Shown here: positions 7,793 to 16,048 of the stretch, in pieces
Layout: the number at the start of each line of letters is the position of its first letter
How positions within the stretch are numbered: the first letter of the stretch is position 1
Assembly: GCF_018131075.1 (NCBI RefSeq)
Contig: NZ_JAFCLS010000016.1
Location: forward strand, 113,928 to 177,927
From: Bradyrhizobium sp. JYMT SZCCT0428
Lineage (GTDB): Bacteria > Pseudomonadota > Alphaproteobacteria > Rhizobiales > Xanthobacteraceae
Reading direction: 5' to 3'
Length of the DNA stretch: 64,000 nucleotides
The notes under the pieces: generated by a model
What the model saw: the letters and a program-made list of their open reading frames with translations, nothing else
Told to the model about the DNA's origin: nothing
Database searches by the model: none
Translations under genes and position numbers: made by a program

Positions 7793-9097
7793 ATGGCAGT
7801 CACAGATATTGCATCCCGGACCTACAACCACGGCTGGCGGCTCGATCCGATCGTGCGCAGCCTGCTGGATACCGACTTTTACAAGCTGCTGATGCTGCAA
7901 ATGATTCGGGAGTTTTACCCGGATCAGCAGGTGACGTTTTCGGTGATCAACCGCAGCAAGCATGTGCGGCTGGCCGAAACCATCGACGAGGGCGAGTTGC
8001 GCGCCCAGCTCGACCACGCCCGCACCATCCGCTTCACCAAGAAGGAATTGATCTGGCTCGCCGGTAATACGTTCTACGGCAAGACCCAGATGTTCTCCCC
8101 GGACTTCATCAACTGGCTCGCCAATTTTCGTCTGCCCGAATACGAGCTGCGGAAGGTGGACGGCCAGTATGAACTGCACTTCCACGGGCCGTGGACGCAC
8201 ACCACGATGTGGGAAATCCCGGCGCTCGCGATCATGAACGAACTGCGCTCGCGCCAGGCGCTGAAGGGACAGGGGCGGTTCGCGCTCGACGTGCTCTATG
8301 CCCGCGCCAAGGCAAAACTCTGGACCAAGGTCGAGCGGCTGCGCAAACTCGAGGGCTTGCGGCTGTCCGACTTCGGCACCCGCCGCCGCCACGGTTTTCT
8401 GTGGCAGCGCTGGTGCGTCGAGGCGGTCAAGGAAGGCCTCGGATCCTCCTTCACCGGCACCTCCAACGTGCTGCTCGCGATGGACAATGATCTCGAAGCC
8501 ATCGGCACCAATGCGCATGAATTGCCGATGGTTGCAGCGGCCCTTGCGAATGACGATACCGAGCTGCGCTGGGCGCCCTATCGCATCCTCGATCAATGGC
8601 GCCATACCTATGGCGGCAATTTGCTGATTGCGCTGCCCGACGCCTTCGGCACCAAGCCGTTCCTGCGCGATGCGCCGGACTGGGTCGCCGACTGGACCGG
8701 CTTTCGCCCCGACAGCGCGCCGCCGATCGCGGCCGGCGAAGACATCATCAAGTGGTGGAAGCAGAAGGGCCGTGATCCCCGGGAGAAACTGCTGGTGTTC
8801 TCCGACGGCATGGACGTCGGCTCAATCGAAGAAACCTATCGGCATTTTACCGGGCGGGTCCGCGTCAGCTTCGGCTGGGGCACCAACCTCACCAACGATT
8901 TCGTCGGCTGCGCGCCGGACGGATCGGCCGATCTCGATCCGATCTCGATCGTCTGCAAGGTGACGTCGGTGGATGGACGGCCGGCCGTCAAACTGTCGGA
9001 CAATCCGGAAAAGGCGACAGGCTCGCCGTCCGAGGTCGAGCGATATATACGCGTGTTCGGAAATGCCGGCCGCGTCCGCGCCGCCGTGCACGTCTGA
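7793..9097 (+). CDS. pncB: nicotinate phosphoribosyltransferase
   Basis: This 434-residue cytoplasmic enzyme makes nicotinate mononucleotide from nicotinate and PRPP for NAD salvage. Family hallmarks are the LLDTDFYKLLMLQMI opening at about 24-38, SDFGTRRRHGF near 192-202, GTSNVLLA near 222, and the C-terminal FSDGMDVGSIEETYRHF and RVSFGWGTNLTNDF stretches that form the phosphoribosyl site. Length is normal. It follows nicB on the same strand after a 61-bp gap and could be read through from the nic promoter. Its position puts the salvage and degradation routes for the same vitamin side by side, which matters for control because both compete for nicotinate. Confidence 0.95.
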   Translation: MAVTDIASRTYNHGWRLDPIVRSLLDTDFYKLLMLQMIREFYPDQQVTFSVINRSKHVRLAETIDEGELRAQLDHARTIRFTKKELIWLAGNTFYGKTQMFSPDFINWLANFRLPEYELRKVDGQYELHFHGPWTHTTMWEIPALAIMNELRSRQALKGQGRFALDVLYARAKAKLWTKVERLRKLEGLRLSDFGTRRRHGFLWQRWCVEAVKEGLGSSFTGTSNVLLAMDNDLEAIGTNAHELPMVAAALANDDTELRWAPYRILDQWRHTYGGNLLIALPDAFGTKPFLRDAPDWVADWTGFRPDSAPPIAAGEDIIKWWKQKGRDPREKLLVFSDGMDVGSIEETYRHFTGRVRVSFGWGTNLTNDFVGCAPDGSADLDPISIVCKVTSVDGRPAVKLSDNPEKATGSPSEVERYIRVFGNAGRVRAAVHV

Positions 9098-9142
9098 ACC
9101 AGCAACACTCCCTGGCCACCCAAACGATTCGACGAGGCCCGC

Positions 9143-10438
9143 ATGCCCGCACCCAAGCCGCCTGCCTTTGAAACCCTGAGCCTGCATGCCGGCCAGCGCC
9201 CGGACCCCGTCACCGGCGCCCGCGCGGTGCCGATCTATCAGACCACGTCCTACGTGTTCCAGGATTCCGACCACGCCGCCGCGTTGTTCAACCTCGAACG
9301 CGCCGGACATATCTACACTCGCATTTCCAATCCGACGACCGCGGTGCTCGAAGAGCGGCTTGCGGCGCTGGAAGCCGGCGTCGGCGCGATCTGCACCGCG
9401 AGCGGCATGGCCGCGCTTCATCTGGCGATCGCCACCCTGCTCAACGCCGGCGACCATATCGTCGCCTCCTCCTCGCTCTATGGCGGCACCATCAATTTGC
9501 TGGCGCACACGTTGCCGCGCTTCGGCATCACCACGACATTCGTTAAACCGCGCGCGCTCGACGAGTTCCGCGACGCGATCAAGCCGAACACAAAGCTCGT
9601 GATCGGCGAGACCATCGGCAATCCCGGCCTCGAGGTGCTGGATATTCCGGCGGTCGCGGAAATCGCCCATGACGCCAAAATCCCGCTGTTGATCGACAAC
9701 ACCTTTGCGACGCCGTTTCTCAGCCGGCCGATCGAGCTTGGCGCCGACATCGTGATGAACTCGGCGACCAAATGGATCGGCGGCCACGGCATCGCGATCG
9801 GCGGCGTCATTGTCGATGGCGGTCATTTTGATTGGCATGACTCCGGAAAATTCCCTGTCCTGACCGAGCCCTATGCCGGCTATCACGGCATCGTCTTCGA
9901 CGAGCAGTTCGGCCAGGCCGCCTTCATCATGCGCGCCCGCACCGAGGGCCTGCGCGATTTCGGCGCGTGCCTGTCGCCGACCAATGCATTCCAGCTGCTG
10001 CAGGGCGTCGAGACGCTGGGCGTGCGCATGGAACGCCACATGAGCAATACGCTCACGGTGCTGGAATTCCTGAAGTCCAACAAGGCGGTGGAGTGGGTGC
10101 TGCATCCCGCGCTGGAAAATCATCCCGACCACCAACTCGCATTGCGGCTGTTGCCGAAGGGCGCCGGCTCGATCGTGAGCTTCGGCATCAAGGGCGGCCG
10201 TCCCGCGGGCAAGAAGTTCATCGAGACGCTGCGCATGGTCAGCCACCTCGCCAATGTCGGCGACGCTAAGACGCTGGTGATCCATCCGGCCAGCACCACG
10301 CATCAGCAGATGGACGCGGCGCAACTCAAGGCCGCCGGCGTCGGCGGGGAACTGGTGCGGCTATCGGTCGGCATTGAAGCTGTGGCAGATATCATCGACG
10401 ATCTCGGCCAGGCGCTTCGCGCATCGCAGAAGGTGTGA
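9143..10438 (+). CDS. metY: O-acetylhomoserine aminocarboxypropyltransferase (sulfhydrylase)
   Basis: This 431-residue PLP enzyme of the Cys/Met metabolism family makes homocysteine from O-acetylhomoserine and sulfide. Residues 1-20 (FETLSLHAGQRPDPVTGAR) and the YTRISNPTTAVLEERLAALEAG block are typical of MetY. The PLP lysine is Lys210 in NSATKWIGGHG, and the C-terminal ends with SVGIEAVADIIDDL. Its length (about 430) fits MetY rather than the shorter MetZ or MetB proteins. It starts 45 bp after pncB; that gap is too short for a SAM-II riboswitch and I see none. The next gene follows after 3 bp. Confidence 0.92.
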   Translation: MPAPKPPAFETLSLHAGQRPDPVTGARAVPIYQTTSYVFQDSDHAAALFNLERAGHIYTRISNPTTAVLEERLAALEAGVGAICTASGMAALHLAIATLLNAGDHIVASSSLYGGTINLLAHTLPRFGITTTFVKPRALDEFRDAIKPNTKLVIGETIGNPGLEVLDIPAVAEIAHDAKIPLLIDNTFATPFLSRPIELGADIVMNSATKWIGGHGIAIGGVIVDGGHFDWHDSGKFPVLTEPYAGYHGIVFDEQFGQAAFIMRARTEGLRDFGACLSPTNAFQLLQGVETLGVRMERHMSNTLTVLEFLKSNKAVEWVLHPALENHPDHQLALRLLPKGAGSIVSFGIKGGRPAGKKFIETLRMVSHLANVGDAKTLVIHPASTTHQQMDAAQLKAAGVGGELVRLSVGIEAVADIIDDLGQALRASQKV

Positions 10439-10441
10439 GCC

Positions 10442-11224
10442 ATGCAACTGTCAGTCAAAGGGTCCGATATTTTCGTTGCCACCGGCGGGCGTCCGTTCGA
10501 TCCGTCGCTGCCCGTGGTGGTGATGCTGCATGGCGCGGGTTTTGATCATTCGACCTGGGCACTACACAGCCGCTGGTTCGCCCATCATGGCTATGCCGTG
10601 CTGGCGCCGGATCTGCCGGGCCATGGCCGTTCGTCCGGCAACGCGCTGCCGACCATCGCAGACATGGCCGACTGGACCGCGGCATTGCTGGATGCGGCCG
10701 GCGCGCCCAAGGCAAGACTGGTCGGGCATTCCATGGGATCGCTGATCGCGCTGGAGACATCGGCGCGGCATCCGGACAAAGTTTCTGGGCTTAGCCTGAT
10801 CGGAACGGCGGCGACGATGACCGTCGGCCCCGATCTGCTCAAGGCCGCGGAGTTCAACAATCCCGATGCCATCGACATGGTCTCGATCTGGGGCCTCGGC
10901 TTCAAGGCCGAACTCGGCGGCAGTCTCGCGCCGGGATTGTGGATGCATCAGGGCGCGCAGCGCGTGCTGCAGCAGACCCGTCCGGGCGTGCTCTACAGCG
11001 ATCTCAACGCCTGCAATTCGTACGAGGGCGCGCTCGCGGCAGCAGCGGCGGTCAAGGTGCCCGCGACGTTCATTCTCGGCGAGCGCGATATGATGACGCC
11101 CGCCAAGGCCGGCAAGACGCTGGCGGCGGCAACGCCAAACGCCCGCGTCGTGGTGCTGGCCGGCGCCGGCCACATGATGATGGCCGAAGCGCCGGATGAA
11201 TTGCTGGCGGCGTTGAGGGAGTAG
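10442..11224 (+). CDS. alpha/beta fold hydrolase
   Basis: This 260-residue cytoplasmic hydrolase has the oxyanion region VVMLHGAGFDHSTW at 26-39, the nucleophile elbow GHSMGS with Ser97, a candidate acid in LGERDMMTP and a catalytic His in GAGHMMM near the C-terminus. It starts 3 bp after the metY stop, so the two are co-transcribed and probably translationally coupled. The family covers esterases, lipases and haloperoxidase-like enzymes, and the substrate cannot be read from the sequence. No signal peptide or membrane segment is visible. Confidence 0.85.
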   Translation: MQLSVKGSDIFVATGGRPFDPSLPVVVMLHGAGFDHSTWALHSRWFAHHGYAVLAPDLPGHGRSSGNALPTIADMADWTAALLDAAGAPKARLVGHSMGSLIALETSARHPDKVSGLSLIGTAATMTVGPDLLKAAEFNNPDAIDMVSIWGLGFKAELGGSLAPGLWMHQGAQRVLQQTRPGVLYSDLNACNSYEGALAAAAAVKVPATFILGERDMMTPAKAGKTLAAATPNARVVVLAGAGHMMMAEAPDELLAALRE

Positions 11225-11239
11225 TTTCGGCTTCACTCT

Positions 11240-11345
11240 CACCCCTCATCCTGAGGAGCGGCCGATTGGCCGCGTCTCGAAGGATGCAGGCCCGGCTGGG
11301 GCCTCATGGTTCGAGACGCGCGAAGACGCGCTCCTCACCATGAGG
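11240..11345. repeat. Palindromic intergenic repeat, about 105 bp
   Basis: The left arm CCTCATCCTGAGGAGC plus GCGTCTCGAAGGATG pairs with CATGGTTCGAGACGCG and GCTCCTCACCATGAGG on the right, giving a long imperfect hairpin. It fills the gap between two convergent genes (hydrolase and protease) and may act as a transcription barrier. This sequence type is very common between genes in Bradyrhizobium and Rhodopseudomonas, as I recall. Confidence 0.85.
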
Positions 11346-11353
11346 ATTTGATA

Positions 11354-12379
11354 CTACTGCCTTGCCGCGCGCTTGCGCTCTACCGGGTGAATATCCACCG
11401 CCCGCAACCTTCCCATGCGGAGCACGTCCATTTCCAGCTTGCGATCGATGCGGTCACGGTCGAGTGCGCGGATCAGGTCGTCGACGCCGTTGATCTCGAC
11501 GCCGTCCAGTTTGATCACGACGTCGCCCGGCAACAGTCCGGCCTGGGCCGCGGGGCTGTCAGCCTCGATCTGCGCCAATAGCGCGCCCATCGTGTTGTCG
11601 ACGCCGGCCACCACCGCGTGCCGCCGCAGGATCGGGGCGGTCTGGCCGGACACGCCGATATAGGCGCGTCGGACATAGCCGTGGCGGATGATCTCCGACA
11701 GCACGAACTGCGCGGTGTTGCTGGCGACCGCAAAACAGATGCCCTGCGCGCCCTGGATGATCGCGGTGTTGATCCCGATCACCTCCGCCGCCGAGGACAC
11801 CAGTGGCCCGCCCGAATTGCCGGGATTGAGCGCAGCGTCGGTCTGGATCACGTCCTCGATGGTCCGCCCGCTCACCGAGCGGATCGAACGTCCCAGCGCC
11901 GACACCACACCCGCGGTCACCGTCGATTCAAACCCCAGGGGATTGCCGATCGCGACCACCAGCTGGCCGCGGCGCAGGCTCTTGGAATTGCCTAGCGATG
12001 CGTACGGCAGGTCCCGTGCGCCGTCGGCCCGCAGCAAGGCGAGATCAGTGTCGGGATCGACGCCAAGCACATGCGCGTCGGTGACAAACCCTTCGGTATC
12101 CCGCAACCGGATTTCTTTCGACGATCCGACCACGTGGCTGTTGGTCAGCACGAAACCATCCGGCGAGATCACGATGCCCGAGCCGAGGCCGCCGCGCTCG
12201 CGCGCGGTGCGTACTTTGGGGCCGGTTTCGACGCGCACCACAGCCGGCCCGACGCGCTCGGTCACGCCGATCACGGCGTTGGAATAAGCGTCCAGCAAGG
12301 CCTGGTCATTGGCGGGGGCGTGTTCGGTCACGCGCGATGACGATCCGTCATCGGCGTTATCTGGGGAAAAATCCAACAT
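11354..12379 (-). CDS. HtrA/Deg-type trypsin-like serine protease with PDZ domain
   Basis: This 341-residue protein has the S1C protease triad His82 (LTNSHVV), Asp112 (TDLALL) and Ser189 (NPGNSGGPL), followed by one PDZ domain at about 245-330 (SPAAQAGLLPGDVVIKLDG). Unlike DegP or DegQ it has no signal peptide or N-terminal anchor: the first 40 residues are polar and acidic (MLDFSPDNADDGSSS). It is therefore predicted to be cytoplasmic, unless the true start lies elsewhere; the sequence upstream shows no better one. It is a stand-alone gene, convergent with the metY-hydrolase pair across a palindromic repeat. Confidence 0.88.
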   Translation of the reverse strand: MLDFSPDNADDGSSSRVTEHAPANDQALLDAYSNAVIGVTERVGPAVVRVETGPKVRTARERGGLGSGIVISPDGFVLTNSHVVGSSKEIRLRDTEGFVTDAHVLGVDPDTDLALLRADGARDLPYASLGNSKSLRRGQLVVAIGNPLGFESTVTAGVVSALGRSIRSVSGRTIEDVIQTDAALNPGNSGGPLVSSAAEVIGINTAIIQGAQGICFAVASNTAQFVLSEIIRHGYVRRAYIGVSGQTAPILRRHAVVAGVDNTMGALLAQIEADSPAAQAGLLPGDVVIKLDGVEINGVDDLIRALDRDRIDRKLEMDVLRMGRLRAVDIHPVERKRAARQ

Positions 12380-12461
12380 GGCGAATTCCTTCGCCCGTCA
12401 GATGGTTACGGGATTACCTCGACGCAAGAGCCTCAACCTTGGCGCAAACCTGCCCTGAGGC

Positions 12462-12911
12462 TTACGTGGCCCGCCGCAGATTCGGCGGCTTCGCCTTGAC
12501 CGGATCGAGCAGCGACCAGTCGCCCTGTTCCAGCGTGTAACCTTGCGGGAACGGCGCGCGGAGTTCCAGCCCGAGCGATCGCAGCACGCGATCGTCGCGG
12601 TAATAGCATTGCAGCACGACGCGGACGAGGGTTGCGGCCGCAGCGCCACCCGATGCGCGGAATTCCTCAGCCACCGCATCGCGCCGCGCCGGATCAAGCT
12701 CGGCGAGCGGCTTGCCGGCAAGCCGCGCGAGGTGATTGAGCGCCTCTGCTACCAGCGCAGTGTCGCGCCCGAGCGTCGCCAGCATGTCGGCCTGAACAGC
12801 GGGATCGTCCGCGCCGGGCACCTTGTACTCGTCGCTGGCGGGGACGATCATCGCAGCGACGATGCGGAGATCGTCGCGCTGGGCTGACGTCAGTTCATTT
12901 GATACGGACAT
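12462..12911 (-). CDS. gluconate 2-dehydrogenase subunit 3-like small protein
   Basis: This 149-residue protein resembles the small subunit that accompanies GMC-type membrane dehydrogenases: an N-terminal LTSAQRDDLRIVAAMIVPASDEYKVPGA block, followed by helical repeats and a C-terminal YYRDDRVLRSLGLELRAPFPQGY. It lies 7 bp downstream of the GMC oxidoreductase gene on the same strand, as is usual for this pair. Subunit 3 proteins often carry a Tat leader; here none is visible, so the complex may be cytoplasmic or may depend on another partner. Function is inferred from context. Confidence 0.75.
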   Translation of the reverse strand: MSVSNELTSAQRDDLRIVAAMIVPASDEYKVPGADDPAVQADMLATLGRDTALVAEALNHLARLAGKPLAELDPARRDAVAEEFRASGGAAAATLVRVVLQCYYRDDRVLRSLGLELRAPFPQGYTLEQGDWSLLDPVKAKPPNLRRAT

Positions 12912-12918
12912 GGCGGCC

Positions 12919-14517
12919 TCAGTCGAAGAGATTGGCTAGACGTTGTTTCATCTGGTCGGCGACGTAGAGCGCGATCGCCTGGATGGTCGAGGTCGGGTTC
13001 ACGCCGCCTGAGGTCACGAACACGCTGCCGTCGACGATGAAGAGATTCTTCACATCGTGCGACCGGCCCCATTCGTTGACCACCGAGCGCGCCGGATCGG
13101 TACCCATGCGTGCGGTGCCGAGCAGATGCCAGCCGCCCCATGGGATCGGGTCGTTGATGCAGAGGTCCGTGGCGCCTGCGGCTTCGAGAATCTCCCTACC
13201 CCGCGCTAATCCGTGCGCCATCATCTTCCGGCTGTTCTCGCTGATGGTGTAGTCGATCTTCGGTGCGGGAATGCCATGGCTGTCTTTCAGCACGGGATCG
13301 AGCGTGACGCGGTTGTGTTCCTCGGGCAGATCCTCGCAAATCGCCGAGACCCCGAGCCGATGGCCATTGAGCTTGCGGAAGACGCGGTGGTGATCCGCGC
13401 CCCACGGCAAGATGCCCTTCTGCTCGCTCGCGACGGCTTCGAACACCGGCCCTGCGCCGCGGCCGAACTGGATGCCGTAGCCGCGTACGAAGCCGCGCGA
13501 GAGGTCCGTGTCGTAAAACTCCTTGCTCCAGAGGCAGGTCGGCGGCGCGCGGTTAGAGTCGGTCGGCTCTTTCACAAAACCGTAGATTTGCGCATAGGGA
13601 TGGAACATCAGGTTCTTGCCGACCAAGCCGGACGAATTGGCGAGCCCGTTCGGAAAACGGCCGGAGACCGAATTCAGAAGCAGCCGCGGCGTGCCGACGC
13701 CGTTGCAGGCGATGATCACCACCTCGGCCGGCTGGAATTGCTCGACGCCATCCTTGTCGTAGTAGACGACGCCCGAGGCCATGCCGTGCTCGTTGGTCAG
13801 GATCTCGCGCACCCGGCAATGGGTTTTCAGCTCAACGCCGGCGCGGATCGCGTGCGGCCAATAGGTGATGTCGGTCGAAGCCTTTGCGCCTTGCGCGCAG
13901 GCCGGCGTGCAATGGCCGAGATTGATGCAGCGCGCCCTGCCCTCGTAGTCCATCGTCGCGACCGTGGTGTCTGACGGCCACCAGTGCCAGCCCAGCTTGT
14001 TCATGGCCTTGCCGATCAGCGGGCCGGAGAGCCCAAGCGGCTGCGGCGGCATCGGCGGGTGCGTTAGCGGCGAACGCGGATCGCCTGATAGCCCCGACAC
14101 GCCCATCATGCGGTCGTTTTCTTCGAAGAATGGGGTCAGCGCGTCGTAATCGATCGGCCAGTCGTCGGCGACGCCGTCGAGTGTCTTCACCTTGAAATCG
14201 GACGGATGCAGCCGCGGCCAGTGCGCGGTGTACATCACCGTCGAGCCGCCGACGCCGTTGAAATTCACCACTTTGATCGGCGAGTTGTCGTCATTGATCG
14301 GGTAGTCCTCGGGCCGGCCGCGAATGTTCGGGCTGGTCGACCAATCGCCATAAAACTTCGCCTCCCAGTCACGCCCGGTGCTCGGATAGTCCGAAGAATT
14401 CATCCAGCCGCCCTGGTCGAGGCAGAGAATGTGCATCTTGGTATCGGCCAGGCTCCAGGCGACTGCCGCGCCGGAAGCACCGGCGCCAATGATCAGGACG
14501 TCAACGGGATCGTTCAT
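12919..14517 (-). CDS. GMC family oxidoreductase
   Basis: This 532-residue flavoprotein has an N-terminal FAD-binding fold (VLIIGAGASGAAVAWSLADT, residues 8-27), a GGSTVMYTAHWPR stretch near 90, and the C-terminal GGWHLLGTARMG and NLFIVDGSVFVTSGGVNPTSTIQAIAL motifs of the gluconate/sorbitol dehydrogenase large-subunit branch. The His in GGWHLLGTARMG is the probable catalytic base. It oxidises an alcohol group, substrate unknown. It pairs with the small subunit 7 bp downstream, but no cytochrome c subunit is nearby, which three-subunit gluconate dehydrogenases need. The start at 14517 gives a normal N-terminus. Confidence 0.88.
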   Translation of the reverse strand: MNDPVDVLIIGAGASGAAVAWSLADTKMHILCLDQGGWMNSSDYPSTGRDWEAKFYGDWSTSPNIRGRPEDYPINDDNSPIKVVNFNGVGGSTVMYTAHWPRLHPSDFKVKTLDGVADDWPIDYDALTPFFEENDRMMGVSGLSGDPRSPLTHPPMPPQPLGLSGPLIGKAMNKLGWHWWPSDTTVATMDYEGRARCINLGHCTPACAQGAKASTDITYWPHAIRAGVELKTHCRVREILTNEHGMASGVVYYDKDGVEQFQPAEVVIIACNGVGTPRLLLNSVSGRFPNGLANSSGLVGKNLMFHPYAQIYGFVKEPTDSNRAPPTCLWSKEFYDTDLSRGFVRGYGIQFGRGAGPVFEAVASEQKGILPWGADHHRVFRKLNGHRLGVSAICEDLPEEHNRVTLDPVLKDSHGIPAPKIDYTISENSRKMMAHGLARGREILEAAGATDLCINDPIPWGGWHLLGTARMGTDPARSVVNEWGRSHDVKNLFIVDGSVFVTSGGVNPTSTIQAIALYVADQMKQRLANLFD

Positions 14518-14542
14518 TCCAGTTCCTTGAAGGTTTCTCTTC

Positions 14543-14627
14543 CGTCATTGCGAGCGAAGCGAAGCAATCCATTCTTTCTTTTTGTGGGAGCATGGATTGC
14601 TTCGTCGCTACGCTCCTCGCAATGACG
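14543..14627. repeat. Palindromic intergenic repeat, CGTCATTGCGAG type, copy 1
   Basis: The left arm CGTCATTGCGAGCGAAGCG and GAAGCAATCCAT pair with ATGGATTGCTTCG and CTCGCAATGACG on the right, with a short T-rich loop. It ends 2 bp before the P450 stop codon. A second copy of the same family is at 30687-30770. Confidence 0.88.
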
Positions 14628-14629
14628 GC

Positions 14630-15853
14630 CTAATTCACAATCCTTACCGGCAGCGAACGAATGCCGCGAATGAAATTCGAATAGAGCCGCTGCGGCGGAC
14701 CGACCATCTCAAAACGAAGGTCCCTTGCCAACACTTCCTCCCAAAGAATGCGGATTTGCTGTTCGGCGAGCCGGTCGCCGACGCAGCGGTGGATGCCGGC
14801 GCCGAAGGCGAGGTGCTGCCGGGGTTTGGCGCGATCGACAATGAAGTCGTCGGCGCGATCGATCTTTTCCTCGTCGCGGTTGCCCGAGATGTACCACATC
14901 ACGACCTTGTCGCCTTTTGCAATTCGGCGGCCGGCCAACTCCACATCGTTGCGCGCGGTGCGGCGCATGTGCAGCACCGGCGTCTGATAGCGGATGGTCT
15001 CGGAAACGAGGCTGGGAATCAACTCGCGCCGGCTGCGCACCAGTTCGAACTGCTCGGGATTTTCGACCAGCGCCATCAGCCCGCCGGTCATCGAATTGCG
15101 CGTGGTGTCGTTGCCGCCGACGATCAGCAGCGCAATCGTCCCGATGAATTCGCGTGCCTGCAGATTCTGCGTCGCTGGCGAGTGCGCCAGCATCGAGATC
15201 AAATCGAAGGTTGGCGCCGCGTTCGCACGGGCATCCCATAATCTGCGGAAATATTCCCCCATCTTGGTGAGTTCGGCGATGCGTTCCTCCGCCGAATGCA
15301 CGACGGCGTCTGATGCTTCGACATTGGCGATCGCGACATCGGACCACCAGGTCAGCCTCTCGCGGTCCTCCCAGGGAAAATCGAACAGCGTCGCCAGCAT
15401 CATGTTGGTAAGATCGGTCGAGACCCGCGCCACCCAGTCAAACGTCTCGTGGCGCGGCAGCGCGTCGAGCACGTCGGACGTGCGCTTGCGGATCAGCGCC
15501 TCGAGGTTGGCGAGGTTTGACGGCGCCACGATGGGAGCAACGGTGCGGCGATGCGCGGTATGGCCCGGCGGATCCATCCGGATGAAGTTGGCAAACTCCT
15601 GGCCGAGGGGCTGATCGGTGATCTGGATACCGCCGAGTTCCGAGCTCGACGAATAGTTCTCGTGGTTGAGCTCAACGGTAAAGATATCATCGTAGCGCGT
15701 TACCGACCAATACGGCCCGAACGGTGAGACCTCGCAATAATGCACGGGATCGTCGCGGCGCAGCTGGGCGAACAACGGCCGCCAGTTGTCGTCCTGGTAC
15801 AAATGGGGATCGCTGACGTCGATCGAGGCCAGCTTGCGCAGCGCCTGGGCCAT
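14630..15853 (-). CDS. cytochrome P450
   Basis: This 407-residue soluble bacterial P450 starts at 15853, right after a strong GGGAGGG ribosome site; upstream in-frame codons are noise. The I-helix oxygen-binding stretch is LLIVGGNDTTRNSM, the ExxR motif is SETIRYQ, and the haem loop is FGAGIHRCVG with Cys357 as ligand. Class I P450s of this kind need a ferredoxin and reductase, and none is adjacent. It is divergent from a Baeyer-Villiger-type monooxygenase across about 195 bp, suggesting joint use in oxidising a hydrophobic or alicyclic compound. Substrate is unknown; members of this group oxidise terpenes, fatty acids or aromatics. Confidence 0.93.
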   Translation of the reverse strand: MAQALRKLASIDVSDPHLYQDDNWRPLFAQLRRDDPVHYCEVSPFGPYWSVTRYDDIFTVELNHENYSSSSELGGIQITDQPLGQEFANFIRMDPPGHTAHRRTVAPIVAPSNLANLEALIRKRTSDVLDALPRHETFDWVARVSTDLTNMMLATLFDFPWEDRERLTWWSDVAIANVEASDAVVHSAEERIAELTKMGEYFRRLWDARANAAPTFDLISMLAHSPATQNLQAREFIGTIALLIVGGNDTTRNSMTGGLMALVENPEQFELVRSRRELIPSLVSETIRYQTPVLHMRRTARNDVELAGRRIAKGDKVVMWYISGNRDEEKIDRADDFIVDRAKPRQHLAFGAGIHRCVGDRLAEQQIRILWEEVLARDLRFEMVGPPQRLYSNFIRGIRSLPVRIVN

Positions 15854-16048
15854 CGTGTCCCTCCCCTGTTTCCGTCGCCGCTTGCCGGGCGCTCCTGCCT
15901 CGGACGATAGGGGCAGATATGGCCATGAGTAAAGGCACGTAAGGCCACCCGGCGGCAAACCTGCAACCCTGCCACGCGTCCAGGCGGGGTTTGTCCACCG
16001 GCGCAAGAGCGGATAGCTTTGGCGCCAGGGACAATATTAAAGACATAC

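Noticed and set aside
9098..9142. SAM riboswitch in front of metY
   Set aside because: The 45-bp gap is too short and shows no SAM-II pseudoknot pattern.
8822..10324. Reverse open frame of 500 codons opposite pncB and metY
   Set aside because: It spans two recognised genes on the other strand and has arginine/histidine-rich low-complexity composition typical of antisense frames.
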